The notes under the pieces: model-generated | The model's database searches: none | What the model saw: only the letters and a program-made list of their open reading frames with translations | Told to the model about the DNA's origin: nothing | In this document: piece after piece, positions 1-17,677 of the stretch | How positions within the stretch are numbered: position 1 is the stretch's first letter | Layout of the letters: the number at the start of each line of letters is the position of its first letter | Translations under genes and position numbers: made by a program | Assembly (NCBI RefSeq): GCF_000746525.1 | Contig: NZ_CP009048.1 | Location: 4,467,501 to 4,531,500 of the forward strand | Direction of reading: 5' to 3' | DNA: 64,000 nucleotides | Source of the DNA: Pseudomonas alkylphenolica | GTDB taxonomy: Bacteria; Pseudomonadota; Gammaproteobacteria; Pseudomonadales; Pseudomonadaceae

Positions 1-185
1 TTGTTGCCGATCGGCAGTGCAGTATCTTCATAGGCGCGGTGTGCCAGCGCCTCGTCGACAAACAGGTGACGCGGCGTATGCCGCAGCACATCGATCACTT
101 TGGGGTTGGACACGCCTTCTTCGATCAACCGCTGAATCAGCCGCTCACGGGTTCGTTGCGAGGTAAAACCGATACCATGGCGCAT
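1..185 (-). CDS. pcm: protein-L-isoaspartate O-methyltransferase, N-terminal part (partial)
   Basis: This is the start of Pcm, which uses S-adenosylmethionine to methylate L-isoaspartyl residues in damaged proteins so they can be repaired. Only about 60 N-terminal residues lie in the window; the gene runs off the left edge. The visible part reads [13 protein letters not shown] and then [20 protein letters not shown], the conserved N-terminal region of bacterial Pcm. I chose the ATG at 185 because AGGAGG sits 5 nt upstream. An alternative ATG at 206 overlaps the surE stop codon (TGATG). The surE-pcm order is the usual one in Pseudomonas, where nlpD and rpoS follow. Confidence 0.93.
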   Translation of the reverse strand, partial: MRHGIGFTSQRTRERLIQRLIEEGVSNPKVIDVLRHTPRHLFVDEALAHRAYEDTALPIGN

Positions 186-205
186 CAGATCCTCCTGTTC
201 ACGCA

Positions 206-955
206 TCAGAGCAGCCCCTCCAGCCAACCATCCAGACGCTCGAAAGCGTCGTTGAACGTGCGGTCGAGCTGCAACGGGGTGATCGACACATAACCCTGCA
301 TCACCGCATGAAAATCCGTGCCCGGGCCGCCGTCCTCGGCATCACCGGCCACCGCGATCCAGTAGCCTTCCTTGCCCCTCGGGTTGACCACCTTGGTCGG
401 CGCCGCAGCGCGGGCGCGATGCCCCAGGCGCGTCAACTGGATACCGCGAATATGCTCGAGCGGCAAATTGGGAATATTCACATTGAGCACTGTTCGCGGC
501 GGTAATTCCAGCGTCTTGTGCGCCTCGACCAGCTTGCGCGCGATATAGGCGGCGGTCGGCAGGTTGTCCGGCAGGCGCGAGAGCAACGAGAAAGCGAAGG
601 AAGTACCACCGAGGAAGCGCCCTTCCAGCGCGGCGGCCACCGTACCGGAGTACAGCACGTCATCGCCCAGGTTGGCGCCCAGATTGATTCCCGATACCAC
701 CATGTCCGGTGTCTGTTCCAACAGACCGTTGAGCCCCAAGTGCACGCAATCGGTCGGCGTGCCATTGAGGCTGATATAGCCATTGGCCAGGGTCTGCGGG
801 CACAAGGGGCGGTCGAGCGTCAGCGAACTGCTGGCGCCACTCTTGTCTTGATCCGGGGCAATCACCACACAGTCGGCATAGTCCGCCAGCGCAGCATGCA
901 GCGCGGCAAGTCCGGGGGCGGTAACGCCGTCGTCGTTCGAAATCAGAATACGCAT
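206..955 (-). CDS. surE: 5'/3'-nucleotidase SurE
   Basis: SurE is a metal-dependent phosphatase that removes phosphate from nucleoside 5'- and 3'-monophosphates and can act on short polyphosphate; it is linked to stationary-phase survival. The 249-residue protein matches the family length. The metal site is visible: N7-D8-D9 in the N-terminal ILISNDDG, S39 in DKSGASSS, and N91 in [13 protein letters not shown]. The start overlaps the end of truD by 13 nt and the stop abuts pcm, so truD, surE and pcm look translationally coupled. The ATG gives the standard [10 protein letters not shown] start. Confidence 0.97.
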   Translation of the reverse strand: MRILISNDDGVTAPGLAALHAALADYADCVVIAPDQDKSGASSSLTLDRPLCPQTLANGYISLNGTPTDCVHLGLNGLLEQTPDMVVSGINLGANLGDDVLYSGTVAAALEGRFLGGTSFAFSLLSRLPDNLPTAAYIARKLVEAHKTLELPPRTVLNVNIPNLPLEHIRGIQLTRLGHRARAAAPTKVVNPRGKEGYWIAVAGDAEDGGPGTDFHAVMQGYVSITPLQLDRTFNDAFERLDGWLEGLL

Positions 956-2001
956 GGGCTGTCCGTCTGCCCTGCCGACACCAGATCAACAAGCTCGCGC
1001 ACCACCACGGTGGCAAAGCATCCGGCCGGAAGGACGAATTCCAGTTGCAGAATATCAGGCTCGGGATAATGCCACGTCAGACCGCCAATGGGCAGTCGCA
1101 GGATGCGGCGTTCGTGACTCATGCCCGCCCGCGCCAACCACTGGCACAACGACGCATGCTGCTCACCAATGCGCTGTTCGAGTTCGCCAGTGGCGCCGCT
1201 GGCGCCTGACTGCCCCTCGCCCCACAGCGGGCCGGTGGGATGCAGGTCAAGAATGGCCAGGCGCGGATCGGAACACTCCGCTTCGCCAGCCGGAAAAAAG
1301 CTACGGCTGTCGGTAAACGCCAACAGGTCGCCGACCTGGGCGCGTTGCCAGCTGCCGTCGGCTACGCGTTGCGCCAGCACCTGGTTGAACAGGTAACTGC
1401 GTGCACTGGAAAGCAGCCGTGAACGCACATTGCGCTGTTCCGGCAGCGCCTGGCGCCCGGCCCAGTCGCGGGCATCGTGAACATTACCGCCGGCATGGCC
1501 GAAGCGCTGGGTGCCAAAATAGTTGGGAACGCCCTGGCTACGCAGTTGCTCCAGGCGTGCATTCAACGCCGCATGATCGGCACTCAGAGCGGTCAGGCGC
1601 AAGGTGAAACCGTTGGCCGAATGGGCGCCGCGTTGCAGCTTGCGCGAGTGCCGGGTCTGTTTGAGGATGCTCAGGGTTTCATTTTCCGCCGCGTTCAGGT
1701 CCGGATCGGCCTTGCCCGGCAGGTGCAGGCTGAACCATTGACGGGTCAGGGCCTGACGATCCTTGAGACCGGCATAGCTGATGTTGCGTAGCGGCACACC
1801 AGCAGCCCGGGCCAGACGGCGCGCAGCTTCTTCGGTATTGAGGTCGCGTTTTTCGACCCACAGCCACAGGTGCTCACCATTGCCGGACAAGGGAATGTCG
1901 AGGACTTCGTCAACCTGGAAGTCTTCGGCGGTGGCCTTGAGAATCGCGCTGCCCAGCGCCGGGCTCGATGCACGCGGGCCGAGAAGTTCCAGTTCGGTCA
2001 T
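943..2001 (-). CDS. truD: tRNA pseudouridine(13) synthase TruD
   Basis: TruD isomerises U13 to pseudouridine in tRNA(Glu) and related tRNAs. The 352-residue length is right for the family. The catalytic aspartate is D81 in the motif [15 protein letters not shown] second family motif, [15 protein letters not shown], lies near residue 155 at the start of the TRUD insertion domain. The start codon overlaps the ispF stop by 4 nt (ATGA), and the 3' end overlaps surE by 13 nt, so it belongs to the ispF-truD-surE-pcm operon. Confidence 0.97.
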   Translation of the reverse strand: MTELELLGPRASSPALGSAILKATAEDFQVDEVLDIPLSGNGEHLWLWVEKRDLNTEEAARRLARAAGVPLRNISYAGLKDRQALTRQWFSLHLPGKADPDLNAAENETLSILKQTRHSRKLQRGAHSANGFTLRLTALSADHAALNARLEQLRSQGVPNYFGTQRFGHAGGNVHDARDWAGRQALPEQRNVRSRLLSSARSYLFNQVLAQRVADGSWQRAQVGDLLAFTDSRSFFPAGEAECSDPRLAILDLHPTGPLWGEGQSGASGATGELEQRIGEQHASLCQWLARAGMSHERRILRLPIGGLTWHYPEPDILQLEFVLPAGCFATVVVRELVDLVSAGQTDSPCVF

Positions 2002-2471
2002 GCTGGCAGCAACAAGGCGACAGCGTGGACGGCAATGCCTTCTTCACGACCGGTGAAGCCCAGCTTCTCGGTGGTGGTGGCCTTGACGTTGACCTGATCC
2101 AGTTCGACCTGCAGGTCTTCGGCGATCAGCTGGCGCATGGTATCGATATGCGGGGCCATCTTCGGCGCCTGGGCAACGATGGTGGCGTCGACATTGCCGA
2201 CTTTCCAGCCTTTGGCCCGGACGATGTTGACCACATGCCGCAACAGCACACGGCTGTCTGCGCCCTTGAACTGCGGGTCGGTGTCGGGGAAGTGCTTGCC
2301 GATATCGCCCAGCGCCGCGGCGCCGAGCAGGGCATCGCTCAGGGCGTGCAGCAATACATCGCCATCGGAATGGGCCAGCAGCCCGAATTTGTGCGCAATG
2401 CGCACCCCTCCCAAGGTGATGAAATCGCCTTCCGCGAAACGGTGCACATCGTAGCCGTGGCCAATACGCAT
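1998..2471 (-). CDS. ispF: 2-C-methyl-D-erythritol 2,4-cyclodiphosphate synthase
   Basis: IspF is a cytoplasmic trimer in the MEP isoprenoid pathway. It closes 4-diphosphocytidyl-methylerythritol 2-phosphate to the cyclic diphosphate, releasing CMP. The zinc ligands D8, H10 ([10 protein letters not shown]) and H42 (LLHALSD) are present and the 157-residue length is standard. ispD, the preceding pathway enzyme, lies at 5589-6296. The start is odd: the T-run of an intrinsic-terminator-like hairpin reaches the ATG, and no Shine-Dalgarno sequence is visible. The next methionine in frame is far downstream, so the start itself is not in doubt. Confidence 0.97.
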   Translation of the reverse strand: MRIGHGYDVHRFAEGDFITLGGVRIAHKFGLLAHSDGDVLLHALSDALLGAAALGDIGKHFPDTDPQFKGADSRVLLRHVVNIVRAKGWKVGNVDATIVAQAPKMAPHIDTMRQLIAEDLQVELDQVNVKATTTEKLGFTGREEGIAVHAVALLLPA

Positions 2472-2477
2472 AAAAAA

Positions 2478-2500
2478 ACGCCCTGATTGAGTCAGGGCGT
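2478..2500 (-). terminator. terminator-like hairpin between fghA and ispF
   Basis: On the minus strand a 9-bp perfect stem (ACGCCCTGA with TCAGGGCGT) and a 5-nt loop are followed by seven T. It fits an intrinsic terminator for the adhC-fghA transcript. The T-run ends at the ispF start codon at 2471. Confidence 0.85.
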
Positions 2501-2547
2501 GATTCTACCTGCTTTGCCGGGCCTTGGGCTCATTTGTAGGACTGCCC

Positions 2548-3396
2548 CTACAACAAACCCAGTGCCACACCATGATGGCGCAGGTGTTCATCGATAAAGC
2601 TGGCGATGAAGTAGTAGCTGTGGTCATAACCTGGCTGCAGGCGCAGCTCAAGGGGGTGACCCGCCGCCTTCGCCGCCTGGACCAATACCTGGGGTTTGAG
2701 CTGGCTTTCGAGGAAATCATCGCGATCCCCTTGGTCCACCAGCAACGGCAGGCGTTCCTTCGCTTCGGCAATCAACACACTGGCATCCCATTCACGCCAG
2801 CGCGCCCGGTCTTCACCGAGGTAGCGGGAGAACGCCTTCTGCCCCCAGGGGCAATCCATCGGGTTGCTGATCGGGGCGAACGCCGACACTGACTGATAAC
2901 GCCCAGGATTGCGCAGCGCACAGACCAGCGCGCCATGGCCCCCCATGGAGTGCCCACTGATGCCGCGACGATCTGACGCGGGGAAATGCGCTTCAACCAG
3001 CTTCGGCAGCTCCTGCACGACATAGTCATGCATGCGGTAGTGCTGGGCCCAAGGCTGTTCGCTGGCATTGAGGTAGAAGCCAGCACCCAGGCCAAAGTCC
3101 CAGGCACCATCGGGATCGCCCGGCACCTGAGGCCCGCGCGGGCTGGTGTCAGGCGCGACGATGATCAACCCCAACTCGGCGGCGAGCTTGTGCGCCCCAG
3201 CCTTCTGCATGAAGTTCTCGTCGGTGCAGGTCAGGCCGCTGAGCCAGTACAGCACCGGCAGTTTGCCGCCCTGCTCCGCTTGCGGCGGCAGGTAGACGGC
3301 AAACACCATGTCACAACCAAGCACCTCGGAGCGGTGGCGATAACGCTTGTGCCAGCCGCCGAAACTCTTCTGGCAGGAAATGTTTTCCAGGCTCAT
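2548..3396 (-). CDS. fghA: S-formylglutathione hydrolase
   Basis: This esterase hydrolyses S-formylglutathione to formate and glutathione, the last step of glutathione-dependent formaldehyde detoxification. It is an esterase D family alpha/beta hydrolase of 282 residues. The nucleophile is S150 in GHSMGGHG; the acid and base are probably the Asp in [10 protein letters not shown] and the His in GYDHSYYF. It lies 8 nt downstream of adhC, the preceding pathway enzyme, and both read on the minus strand as one operon. A small stem (2534-2540 with 2547-2553) overlaps its stop codon. Confidence 0.96.
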   Translation of the reverse strand: MSLENISCQKSFGGWHKRYRHRSEVLGCDMVFAVYLPPQAEQGGKLPVLYWLSGLTCTDENFMQKAGAHKLAAELGLIIVAPDTSPRGPQVPGDPDGAWDFGLGAGFYLNASEQPWAQHYRMHDYVVQELPKLVEAHFPASDRRGISGHSMGGHGALVCALRNPGRYQSVSAFAPISNPMDCPWGQKAFSRYLGEDRARWREWDASVLIAEAKERLPLLVDQGDRDDFLESQLKPQVLVQAAKAAGHPLELRLQPGYDHSYYFIASFIDEHLRHHGVALGLL

Positions 3397-3404
3397 GGCA
3401 AACC

Positions 3405-4538
<1,134 letters not shown>

Positions 4539-4572
4539 TCAGTTCAGGCTCAAAGTGTAATTCATCACCATT

Positions 4573-4585
4573 TGATTAATAATCA
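4573..4585. promoter_or_regulatory. palindrome in the adhC/LysR intergenic region
   Basis: The inverted repeat TGATT-AAT-AATCA lies in the 107-nt gap between two divergent genes, where LysR-type regulators usually bind. It is an AT-rich dyad of the T-N11-A kind. Assignment as the operator is inference from position and symmetry only. Confidence 0.45.
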
Positions 4586-4624
4586 GGCCAAAGACAAAAC
4601 ATTATTGCCATACAGGGATAATCA

Positions 4625-5521
4625 ATGAGTAGCCGCTGGGAAGGTATCGACGAGTTCGTCGCGGTGGCCGAGTCGGGGCAATTCACCGCAGCGGCCGAAC
4701 GCCTGGGGGTTTCCTCTTCACACATCAGCCGCCAGATCGCCCGCCTGGAAGACCGCCTGCAAACCCGCCTGCTCTACCGCAGCACGCGCAAGGTGACCTT
4801 GAGCGAAGCCGGGCAGACCTTCCTGCAGCATTGCCAGCGCCTGCAGGATGGCCGCGAGGAAGCCTTGCGCGCCATGGGCGATCTCACCAGCGAGCCCAAG
4901 GGCTTGCTGCGCATGACCTGCGCGGTGGCCTATGGCGAGCGCTTTATCGTGCCGCTGGTGACACGCTTCATGGCGCTGTACCCACAGCTGCGGGTCGATG
5001 TCGAACTGAGCAATCGCACCCTCGACCTGCTGCACGAAGGCATGGACCTGGCGATTCGCCTCGGCCGTCTTCAGGACTCACGCCTGATTGCAACGCGCCT
5101 GGCGCCAAGACGCATGTACCTGTGCGCCTCGCCGGCATATCTGGAGCGTTACGGTCGGCCGCACAGCGTGTCGGAACTGGCTCGGCACAATTGCCTGGTC
5201 GGCAGCTCGGATATCTGGACGCTGCAGCAGGATGGACGTGAGCAAGGCCTCAGGGTGCAGGGCAACTGGCGTTGCAACAGTGGGCAGGCGGTGCTGGATG
5301 CGGCGTTGCAGGGGATGGGGTTGTGTCAGTTGCCAGACTACTACGTGCTTGAGCACCTGAAGACCGGGTCGCTGGTTTCGTTGCTTGAGGCCCAGCAACC
5401 GCCCAACACCGCGGTGTGGGCGCTGTACCCGCAGCAACGGCATTTGTCACCGAAGGTGCGCAAGCTGGTGGATTATTTGCGTGAGAGGCTGGCGTTGTTG
5501 CCTGAGTATCGTGGGGCCTAG
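4625..5521 (+). CDS. LysR-family transcriptional regulator
   Basis: The 298-residue protein has a LysR winged helix-turn-helix at about residues 1-60 (FTAAAERLGVSSSHISRQIARLE, split here as FTAAAERLGV and SSSHISRQIARLE) and a C-terminal periplasmic-binding-protein-like effector domain from about residue 90. It is divergent from adhC-fghA across 107 nt, the classic arrangement for a LysR activator of the neighbouring operon. It is therefore a candidate regulator of formaldehyde detoxification, although the inducer cannot be read from sequence. A REP pair follows its stop codon. Confidence 0.9.
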   Translation: MSSRWEGIDEFVAVAESGQFTAAAERLGVSSSHISRQIARLEDRLQTRLLYRSTRKVTLSEAGQTFLQHCQRLQDGREEALRAMGDLTSEPKGLLRMTCAVAYGERFIVPLVTRFMALYPQLRVDVELSNRTLDLLHEGMDLAIRLGRLQDSRLIATRLAPRRMYLCASPAYLERYGRPHSVSELARHNCLVGSSDIWTLQQDGREQGLRVQGNWRCNSGQAVLDAALQGMGLCQLPDYYVLEHLKTGSLVSLLEAQQPPNTAVWALYPQQRHLSPKVRKLVDYLRERLALLPEYRGA

Positions 5522-5525
5522 AAAA

Positions 5526-5583
5526 GTATCGCGGGGCAAGCCCGCTCCCACAGGGGCGGTGGGAGCGGGCTTGGCCCGCGATA
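5526..5583. repeat. REP pair (REPIN) between LysR gene and ispD
   Basis: Two P. putida-type REP hairpins in inverted orientation fill the 67-nt gap between convergent genes. The left copy has the core GCGGGGCAAGCCCGCTCCCA; the right copy has one changed spacer base (GGGCTTGGCCC). Confidence 0.9.
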
Positions 5584-5588
5584 GACCT

Positions 5589-6296
5589 TCAGCCGCGCTT
5601 GGCCCAGCGCTGACGCAGCCACTCCAGGTCTTCCGGCCGGGTCACCTTGATGTTGTCACTGCGCCCTTCAACCAAGCGCGGCGCCTGCCCGGCCCACTCG
5701 ATGGCCGAGGATTCATCGGTGATCGCCACATCCGCCACCAGGCTGTCGGCCAGCGCCCGGTGCAAGGTGCCCAGACGAAACATCTGCGGGGTATAAGCCT
5801 GCCACACGGTACTGCGGTCGATGGTGGCGCTGACTCGCCCCTTGGCGTCGGCGCGCTTGAGGGTATCGCGGGCCGGCACGGCCAACAGGCCACCTACCGG
5901 ATCGTCGGCAAGTTCGAACAGCAGGCGGTCAAGGTCGCTGCGTGCCAGGTTCGGGCGGGCGGCATCGTGTACCAGCACCCAGTCGCTGTCCGCCGCACCC
6001 TGGGCGTGCAACAGCAACAAGGCGTTGAGCACCGAGTCGGCGCGCTCCTGGCCACCTGCGGCGCGCTGGATACGTGGGTCACTGGCGCAGCGCAAGCCGG
6101 GCCAGTAAGGATCGTCAACGGCAACGCTGACCACCACCCCTTTGACACAGGGATGGTCGAGGAAACAGTCGAGGCTATGCTCGAGAATGGTCTTCCCGCC
6201 CAATTGCAGGTACTGCTTGGGGCGGTCGGCAGCCATGCGGGCACCAACGCCCGCGGCGGGAATCACGGCCCAGAAGGCCGGCAAGGTCTGGTTCAT
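5589..6296 (-). CDS. ispD: 2-C-methyl-D-erythritol 4-phosphate cytidylyltransferase
   Basis: IspD transfers CMP from CTP to methylerythritol 4-phosphate in the MEP pathway. The N-terminal nucleotide-binding loop AAGVGARMAADRPKQYL and the central VHDAARPNL motif are diagnostic, and 235 residues is the normal size. Its start overlaps the ftsB stop by 4 nt, so it is the distal gene of an eno-ftsB-ispD transcript. In many bacteria ispD and ispF are adjacent. Here fghA, adhC and the LysR gene lie between them. Confidence 0.97.
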   Translation of the reverse strand: MNQTLPAFWAVIPAAGVGARMAADRPKQYLQLGGKTILEHSLDCFLDHPCVKGVVVSVAVDDPYWPGLRCASDPRIQRAAGGQERADSVLNALLLLHAQGAADSDWVLVHDAARPNLARSDLDRLLFELADDPVGGLLAVPARDTLKRADAKGRVSATIDRSTVWQAYTPQMFRLGTLHRALADSLVADVAITDESSAIEWAGQAPRLVEGRSDNIKVTRPEDLEWLRQRWAKRG

Positions 6297-6571
6297 TGGG
6301 CAAGCTGGTAGAGGGTTTCACCCTCCTTGACCATACCCAGTTCATGGCGAGCCCGTTCTTCGACGGTTTCCATACCTTTCTTCAACTCCAGTACTTCAGC
6401 ATCAAGCACACGGTTACGCTCCAGCAGACGCTCGTTTTCGGCGTGCTGGTCGGCGATCTGTTGCTTGAGCTCGGTGACATGGGCCAGGCTGCCATTGCCC
6501 ACCCACAGGCGATACTGCAGGCCACCAAGCAGCAGGAGCAGGACGAGGAACAACCAATAGGGACTGCGCAT
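6293..6571 (-). CDS. ftsB: cell division protein FtsB
   Basis: FtsB is a small bitopic membrane protein that bridges FtsL and FtsQ in the divisome. The 92-residue product starts MRSPYWLF, has one membrane segment at about residues 4-20 (WLFLVLLLLLGGL), then a periplasmic coiled coil rich in E, Q, L and R to about residue 70. The open frame extends upstream to 6622, but the ATG at 6571 gives the normal length and N-terminus. It lies downstream of eno, as usual in gammaproteobacteria, and overlaps ispD by 4 nt. Confidence 0.95.
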   Translation of the reverse strand: MRSPYWLFLVLLLLLGGLQYRLWVGNGSLAHVTELKQQIADQHAENERLLERNRVLDAEVLELKKGMETVEERARHELGMVKEGETLYQLAQ

Positions 6572-6623
6572 CAGGGTATCCAGTGGAAAAAGACCGCCAC
6601 CTCTGCAGGGCACTGATGGCACG

Positions 6624-6645
6624 AAGCCTGGCCGAAGCCAGGCTT
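6624..6645 (-). terminator. UUCG-capped hairpin between eno and ftsB
   Basis: A 9-bp perfect stem (AAGCCTGGC/GCCAGGCTT) has a TTCG tetraloop closed by C-G on the minus strand, the extra-stable tetraloop type. No T-run follows on the minus strand, so it may be an RNA stability or processing element rather than a full terminator. Confidence 0.5.
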
Positions 6646-6673
6646 TGTGTATTCAGACCTGCTGCAACAAGTT

Positions 6674-6700
6674 GCTGAACAGTCAGTATGGCTGTTCAGC
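6674..6700 (-). other. hairpin downstream of eno
   Basis: GCTGAACAG and CTGTTCAGC form a 9-bp perfect stem with a 9-nt loop, 35 nt beyond the eno stop codon. With the UUCG hairpin it makes a double-hairpin 3' region. Function is not clear from sequence. Confidence 0.5.
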
Positions 6701-6734
6701 GAACCTTGGCTGCTGTCTTTTTACCATCTCTTGC

Positions 6735-10927
<4,193 letters not shown>

Positions 10928-12220
10928 TCATCTCAAACCTTGCGCGCTCGTCGGTATGCACCAATGTAATTGCCATGGCCCCTGACTCAGTTCCGGCAGG
11001 TTGGCGACGGCCAGTAACTGCTCGTCGCGATACAGCAACGGCAGGCGGCAACGGGCGAAAGCCGGCACCTGCAGCTCGTTGAGCAGGCGCTTGAGGTCAC
11101 GGCGGCCGCGCCCGGCAATCTGCAAGCTTTCACCGCCCTGGCGGTAAGCGACACGCAACGGCCCCTGCGGCATCATGCCGCTCAAGTGCAGAGTGCCATT
11201 ACCTGGCAAGGTCAGACGTTGTGCCGGATTATCCCAGTCCTGCCCCACCGGGACCTTGAGCCAGTCGTCGGCCAGCCACCAGATACGTTCGTTGGCACGC
11301 TGCAGCTCGCCGTCGGTCAGACGCCAGCATGGCCGTCCGTCGCCTGATGCGTCACGCAGGTCTTCCCAGCCGGACCAGTGGCGCGTGTCTGGCAAGCGCG
11401 TGCGTTGCGCCAACCAGTATTGCAAGGCATTGCGCTGACGCGACGGGGACAATCCACGCAGCACGCTCAGGTCCAGTGAGGCCAGGGGCAGCCAGTCAAA
11501 GCCGCATGGCGTGCAGGCCTGCTGCAAATCCTCAAGCGCCAGTTCATCCAGCAGTCCCTGGGCCTCGCCCAGGTGCTCAGCGGTGCGCGCCAGATTCTGC
11601 GCCGCTTGCGGCCAACGCTGACGCAACACTGGGAACACAGCGTGACGCAAGTAATTACGGGAATACTGCGTGTCACCATTGGAGGGGTCTTCGACCCACG
11701 CCAGCTGTTGCGCACGGGCGTAGCGCTCCAGTGCCTCTCGCGATACATCGAGCAACGGCCGCAACAACAGCCCCTGCCCCAACGCGCGCTGAGCGGGCAT
11801 AGCCGCCAGACCGCGCACACCAGCCCCGCGTAACAGCCTGAACAGCAGGGTTTCGGCCTGATCTTCGCGATGCTGCCCGGTCAACAGCACTTCGCCGGGA
11901 CGCAGAGCCTCAGCGAAGGCTGCATAACGTGCGTCACGGGCACCCTGCTCGAGACTGGCACCAGGGGCGACCTTGACATGAATGATCTGCAGCTCGACGC
12001 CCAGCTCATCACACAGGCGCTGGCAATGGGCGGGCCAGGCGTCAGCCGCAGCTTGCAGGCCGTGGTGGATGTGAATCGCACGAAGGGGGGGTAGCGGATG
12101 CTGACGGGACAGACTGGCCAGCAGGTGCAGAAGGACGGTGGAGTCGAGGCCGCCGGAGAGAGCGACGCACCAGGAAGGGGCGTGGCGCCAGGGGGAGAGC
12201 TTGCTTTGCAGATCAATCAT
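10928..12220 (-). CDS. tilS: tRNA(Ile)-lysidine synthase
   Basis: TilS attaches lysine to C34 of the CAU-anticodon tRNA(Ile), changing it from AUG to AUA decoding; the enzyme is essential. The PP-loop motif SGGLDSTVLLHL is near residue 22. The substrate-binding and C-terminal lysidine synthase domains follow, giving 430 residues. The open frame reaches 12313 through the REP element, but the ATG at 12220 (MIDLQSKLSPW) gives the family N-terminus. It lies downstream of accA, with a REP pair between them. Confidence 0.95.
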   Translation of the reverse strand: MIDLQSKLSPWRHAPSWCVALSGGLDSTVLLHLLASLSRQHPLPPLRAIHIHHGLQAAADAWPAHCQRLCDELGVELQIIHVKVAPGASLEQGARDARYAAFAEALRPGEVLLTGQHREDQAETLLFRLLRGAGVRGLAAMPAQRALGQGLLLRPLLDVSREALERYARAQQLAWVEDPSNGDTQYSRNYLRHAVFPVLRQRWPQAAQNLARTAEHLGEAQGLLDELALEDLQQACTPCGFDWLPLASLDLSVLRGLSPSRQRNALQYWLAQRTRLPDTRHWSGWEDLRDASGDGRPCWRLTDGELQRANERIWWLADDWLKVPVGQDWDNPAQRLTLPGNGTLHLSGMMPQGPLRVAYRQGGESLQIAGRGRRDLKRLLNELQVPAFARCRLPLLYRDEQLLAVANLPELSQGPWQLHWCIPTSAQGLR

Positions 12221-12239
12221 CGGTGTGGACTCGATTGCG

Positions 12240-12307
12240 AATCGCGGGGCAAGCCCGCTCCCACCAGGTTCACACACCACTGTGGGAGCGGGCTTGCCCC
12301 GCGATTG
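12240..12307. repeat. REP pair (REPIN) between accA and tilS
   Basis: Two canonical REP hairpins (GCGGGGCAAGCCCGCTCCCA and its reverse) face each other around a 20-nt AC-rich spacer. They sit inside a minus-strand gene series, between the accA stop and the tilS start. Confidence 0.92.
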
Positions 12308-12325
12308 AGGCACCGATGCGTCAGA

Positions 12326-13273
12326 TCAGAGCCCGTAGCTCATCAGACGGTCATAGCGGCGCTTGAGCAGCGCATCGTTGTCGAACTTCTTGAGCATGTC
12401 CAGCTGTTCGATCAGCTCGCCACGGATGGTCGCCGACATTTTCGCCGGGTCACGGTGGGCGCCGCCCAGTGGTTCGGCGATGACCTTGTCAACAATACCC
12501 AGGCCCTTCAGGCGCTCGGCGGTAATACCCATGGCTTCGGCAGCGTCCGAGGCTTTTTCGGCAGTCTTCCACAGGATCGAAGCACAACCTTCCGGCGAGA
12601 TCACCGAGTAGGTGGAGTACTGCAGCATGTTCAGCTGATCGCAGACGCCAATGGCCAGTGCGCCACCAGAACCACCTTCACCGATAACGGTAGCGATGAT
12701 CGGGGTTTTCAGGCGTGCCATGACCCGCAGGTTCCAGGCAATCGCTTCACTCTGGTTGCGCTCTTCGGCGTCAATGCCCGGGTAGGCACCGGGGGTGTCG
12801 ATGAAGGTCAGGATCGGCATCTTGAAACGTTCGGCCATTTCCATCAGGCGGCACGCTTTGCGATAGCCTTCCGGACGCGGCATACCGAAGTTGCGGCGCA
12901 CCTTCTCGCGCACATCACGGCCTTTCTGGTGACCGATGACCATCACAGGCTTGTCGTCCAGACGGGCAATACCGCCGACAATCGCCGCGTCGTCGGCAAA
13001 GTGCCGGTCGCCGTGCAGTTCGTCGAACTCGGTGAACAGGTGATCGATGTAGTCCAAGGTGTATGGACGACGTGGATGACGGGCCAGACGGGCAATCTGC
13101 CAGCTGGTCAGGTTGCCGAAAATGCTTTCGGTCAGGGTGCTGCTCTTGTCTTGCAGACGGGCGATTTCATCGCCGATGTTCAGCGAGTTGTCATTGCCGA
13201 CCAGGCGCAGCTCTTCGATCTTGGCTTGCAGGTCAGCAATCGGCTGTTCGAAATCCAGAAAATTCGGGTTCAT
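12326..13273 (-). CDS. accA: acetyl-CoA carboxylase, carboxyltransferase alpha subunit
   Basis: AccA pairs with AccD to transfer carboxyl from biotin-BCCP to acetyl-CoA, giving malonyl-CoA for fatty acid synthesis. The 315-residue protein starts [15 protein letters not shown]. It has the crotonase-like carboxyltransferase core with the oxyanion-hole glycines in [13 protein letters not shown]. An ATG two codons upstream (13279) is possible, but the one at 13273 has GGA at a better distance and gives the family start. It lies directly downstream of dnaE, a very common order. Confidence 0.97.
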   Translation of the reverse strand: MNPNFLDFEQPIADLQAKIEELRLVGNDNSLNIGDEIARLQDKSSTLTESIFGNLTSWQIARLARHPRRPYTLDYIDHLFTEFDELHGDRHFADDAAIVGGIARLDDKPVMVIGHQKGRDVREKVRRNFGMPRPEGYRKACRLMEMAERFKMPILTFIDTPGAYPGIDAEERNQSEAIAWNLRVMARLKTPIIATVIGEGGSGGALAIGVCDQLNMLQYSTYSVISPEGCASILWKTAEKASDAAEAMGITAERLKGLGIVDKVIAEPLGGAHRDPAKMSATIRGELIEQLDMLKKFDNDALLKRRYDRLMSYGL

Positions 13274-13371
13274 AGGCATCCGTCTAGGGTCTACGGCCAG
13301 GCGGCCGGCCGGTTGATCCGTTTGGCGCCCTACCTTAAGGGATCAGGCGCATTCAGGTCGAGATTAAAAAC

Positions 13372-16893
<3,522 letters not shown>

Positions 16894-16955
16894 GATGATC
16901 CTATAGCAGCACAAAACAACAAGGCCCGGATTGTACTGGTAATCGTGTTAATTGA

Positions 16956-17025
16956 GGTGGGAGCGAGCTTGCCTCGCGATGCGATGTGGTTGGCGAAGCC
17001 ATCGCGGGTCAAGCCCGCTCCCACC
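16956..17025. repeat. REP pair (REPIN) with a variant arm, rnhB-dnaE gap
   Basis: One arm is the variant GCGAG..CTCGC hairpin (GGGAGCGAGCTTGCCTCGCG). The other is GCGGGTCAAGCCCGCTCCCA. Base changes in the variant stem are compensated, so the hairpin is kept. Confidence 0.88.
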
Positions 17026-17047
17026 GGAAGAAACAGTGTTGCCGGTT

Positions 17048-17677
17048 TTAGACTTCGGCAAACCCGCTGGTCAGCGCATCACGGGCTTCATAAGCGGCAC
17101 GAACCGGTGCGAAGGAGCGCCGGTGAATCGGCGTCGGCCCGAGCCGCGCCAGGGCTTCAAGGTGCACCGGCGTCGGATAGCCCTTGTGTCCGCCAATGCC
17201 ATATCCCGGATACATCAGCTCGAAAGCGGCCATTTCCCGGTCGCGGGTAACCTTGGCCAGAATCGAAGCGGCAGCGATCGCCGGCACCTGGCTGTCACCC
17301 TTGACCACCGGTGCCGCCGGCACTGACAGCTTGGGGCAGCGGTTGCCGTCGATCAGCGCCAGTTTCGGCGTGACGCTCAGCCCTTCGACCGCGCGCTGCA
17401 TGGCCAGCATGGTGGCATGCAGGATATTCAGCTCGTCGATTTCCTCGACTTCGGCGCGGGCGATGCAGAAGCTCAGGGCTTTCTCGCAGATTTCATCAAA
17501 CAGCTTTTCGCGACGTGCCTCGGTGAGCTTCTTCGAATCGTTCAGACCGAGAATCGGCCGCTGCGGATCGAGAATCACCGCCGCCGTCACTACCGCGCCG
17601 CACAGCGGGCCGCGGCCGACTTCGTCGACGCCGGCGACCAGGTCCTCGACCAGGTTGAAGTCCAGTCCCATTTGCAT
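17048..17677 (-). CDS. rnhB: ribonuclease HII
   Basis: RnhB cleaves RNA in RNA-DNA hybrids and removes single ribonucleotides from DNA. The 209-residue protein shows the [10 protein letters not shown] active-site loop (first Asp-Glu pair of the DEDD set) and later acidic residues in ALIDGNRCP and KVTRDREM. Its start codon directly follows the lpxB stop with no gap, so it is translated from the lpxA-lpxB transcript. A second ATG at 17671 is possible. Confidence 0.97.
   Translation of the reverse strand: MQMGLDFNLVEDLVAGVDEVGRGPLCGAVVTAAVILDPQRPILGLNDSKKLTEARREKLFDEICEKALSFCIARAEVEEIDELNILHATMLAMQRAVEGLSVTPKLALIDGNRCPKLSVPAAPVVKGDSQVPAIAAASILAKVTRDREMAAFELMYPGYGIGGHKGYPTPVHLEALARLGPTPIHRRSFAPVRAAYEARDALTSGFAEV

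Noticed and set aside
308..783. Open frames on both strands inside surE
   Set aside because: They are shadows of a GC-rich gene. They have no family motifs and no ribosome-binding sites.
5526..5583. REP pair as an intrinsic terminator
   Set aside because: Paired hairpins could stop transcription, but the sequence matches the dispersed REP family and has no T-run, so it is listed as a repeat only.
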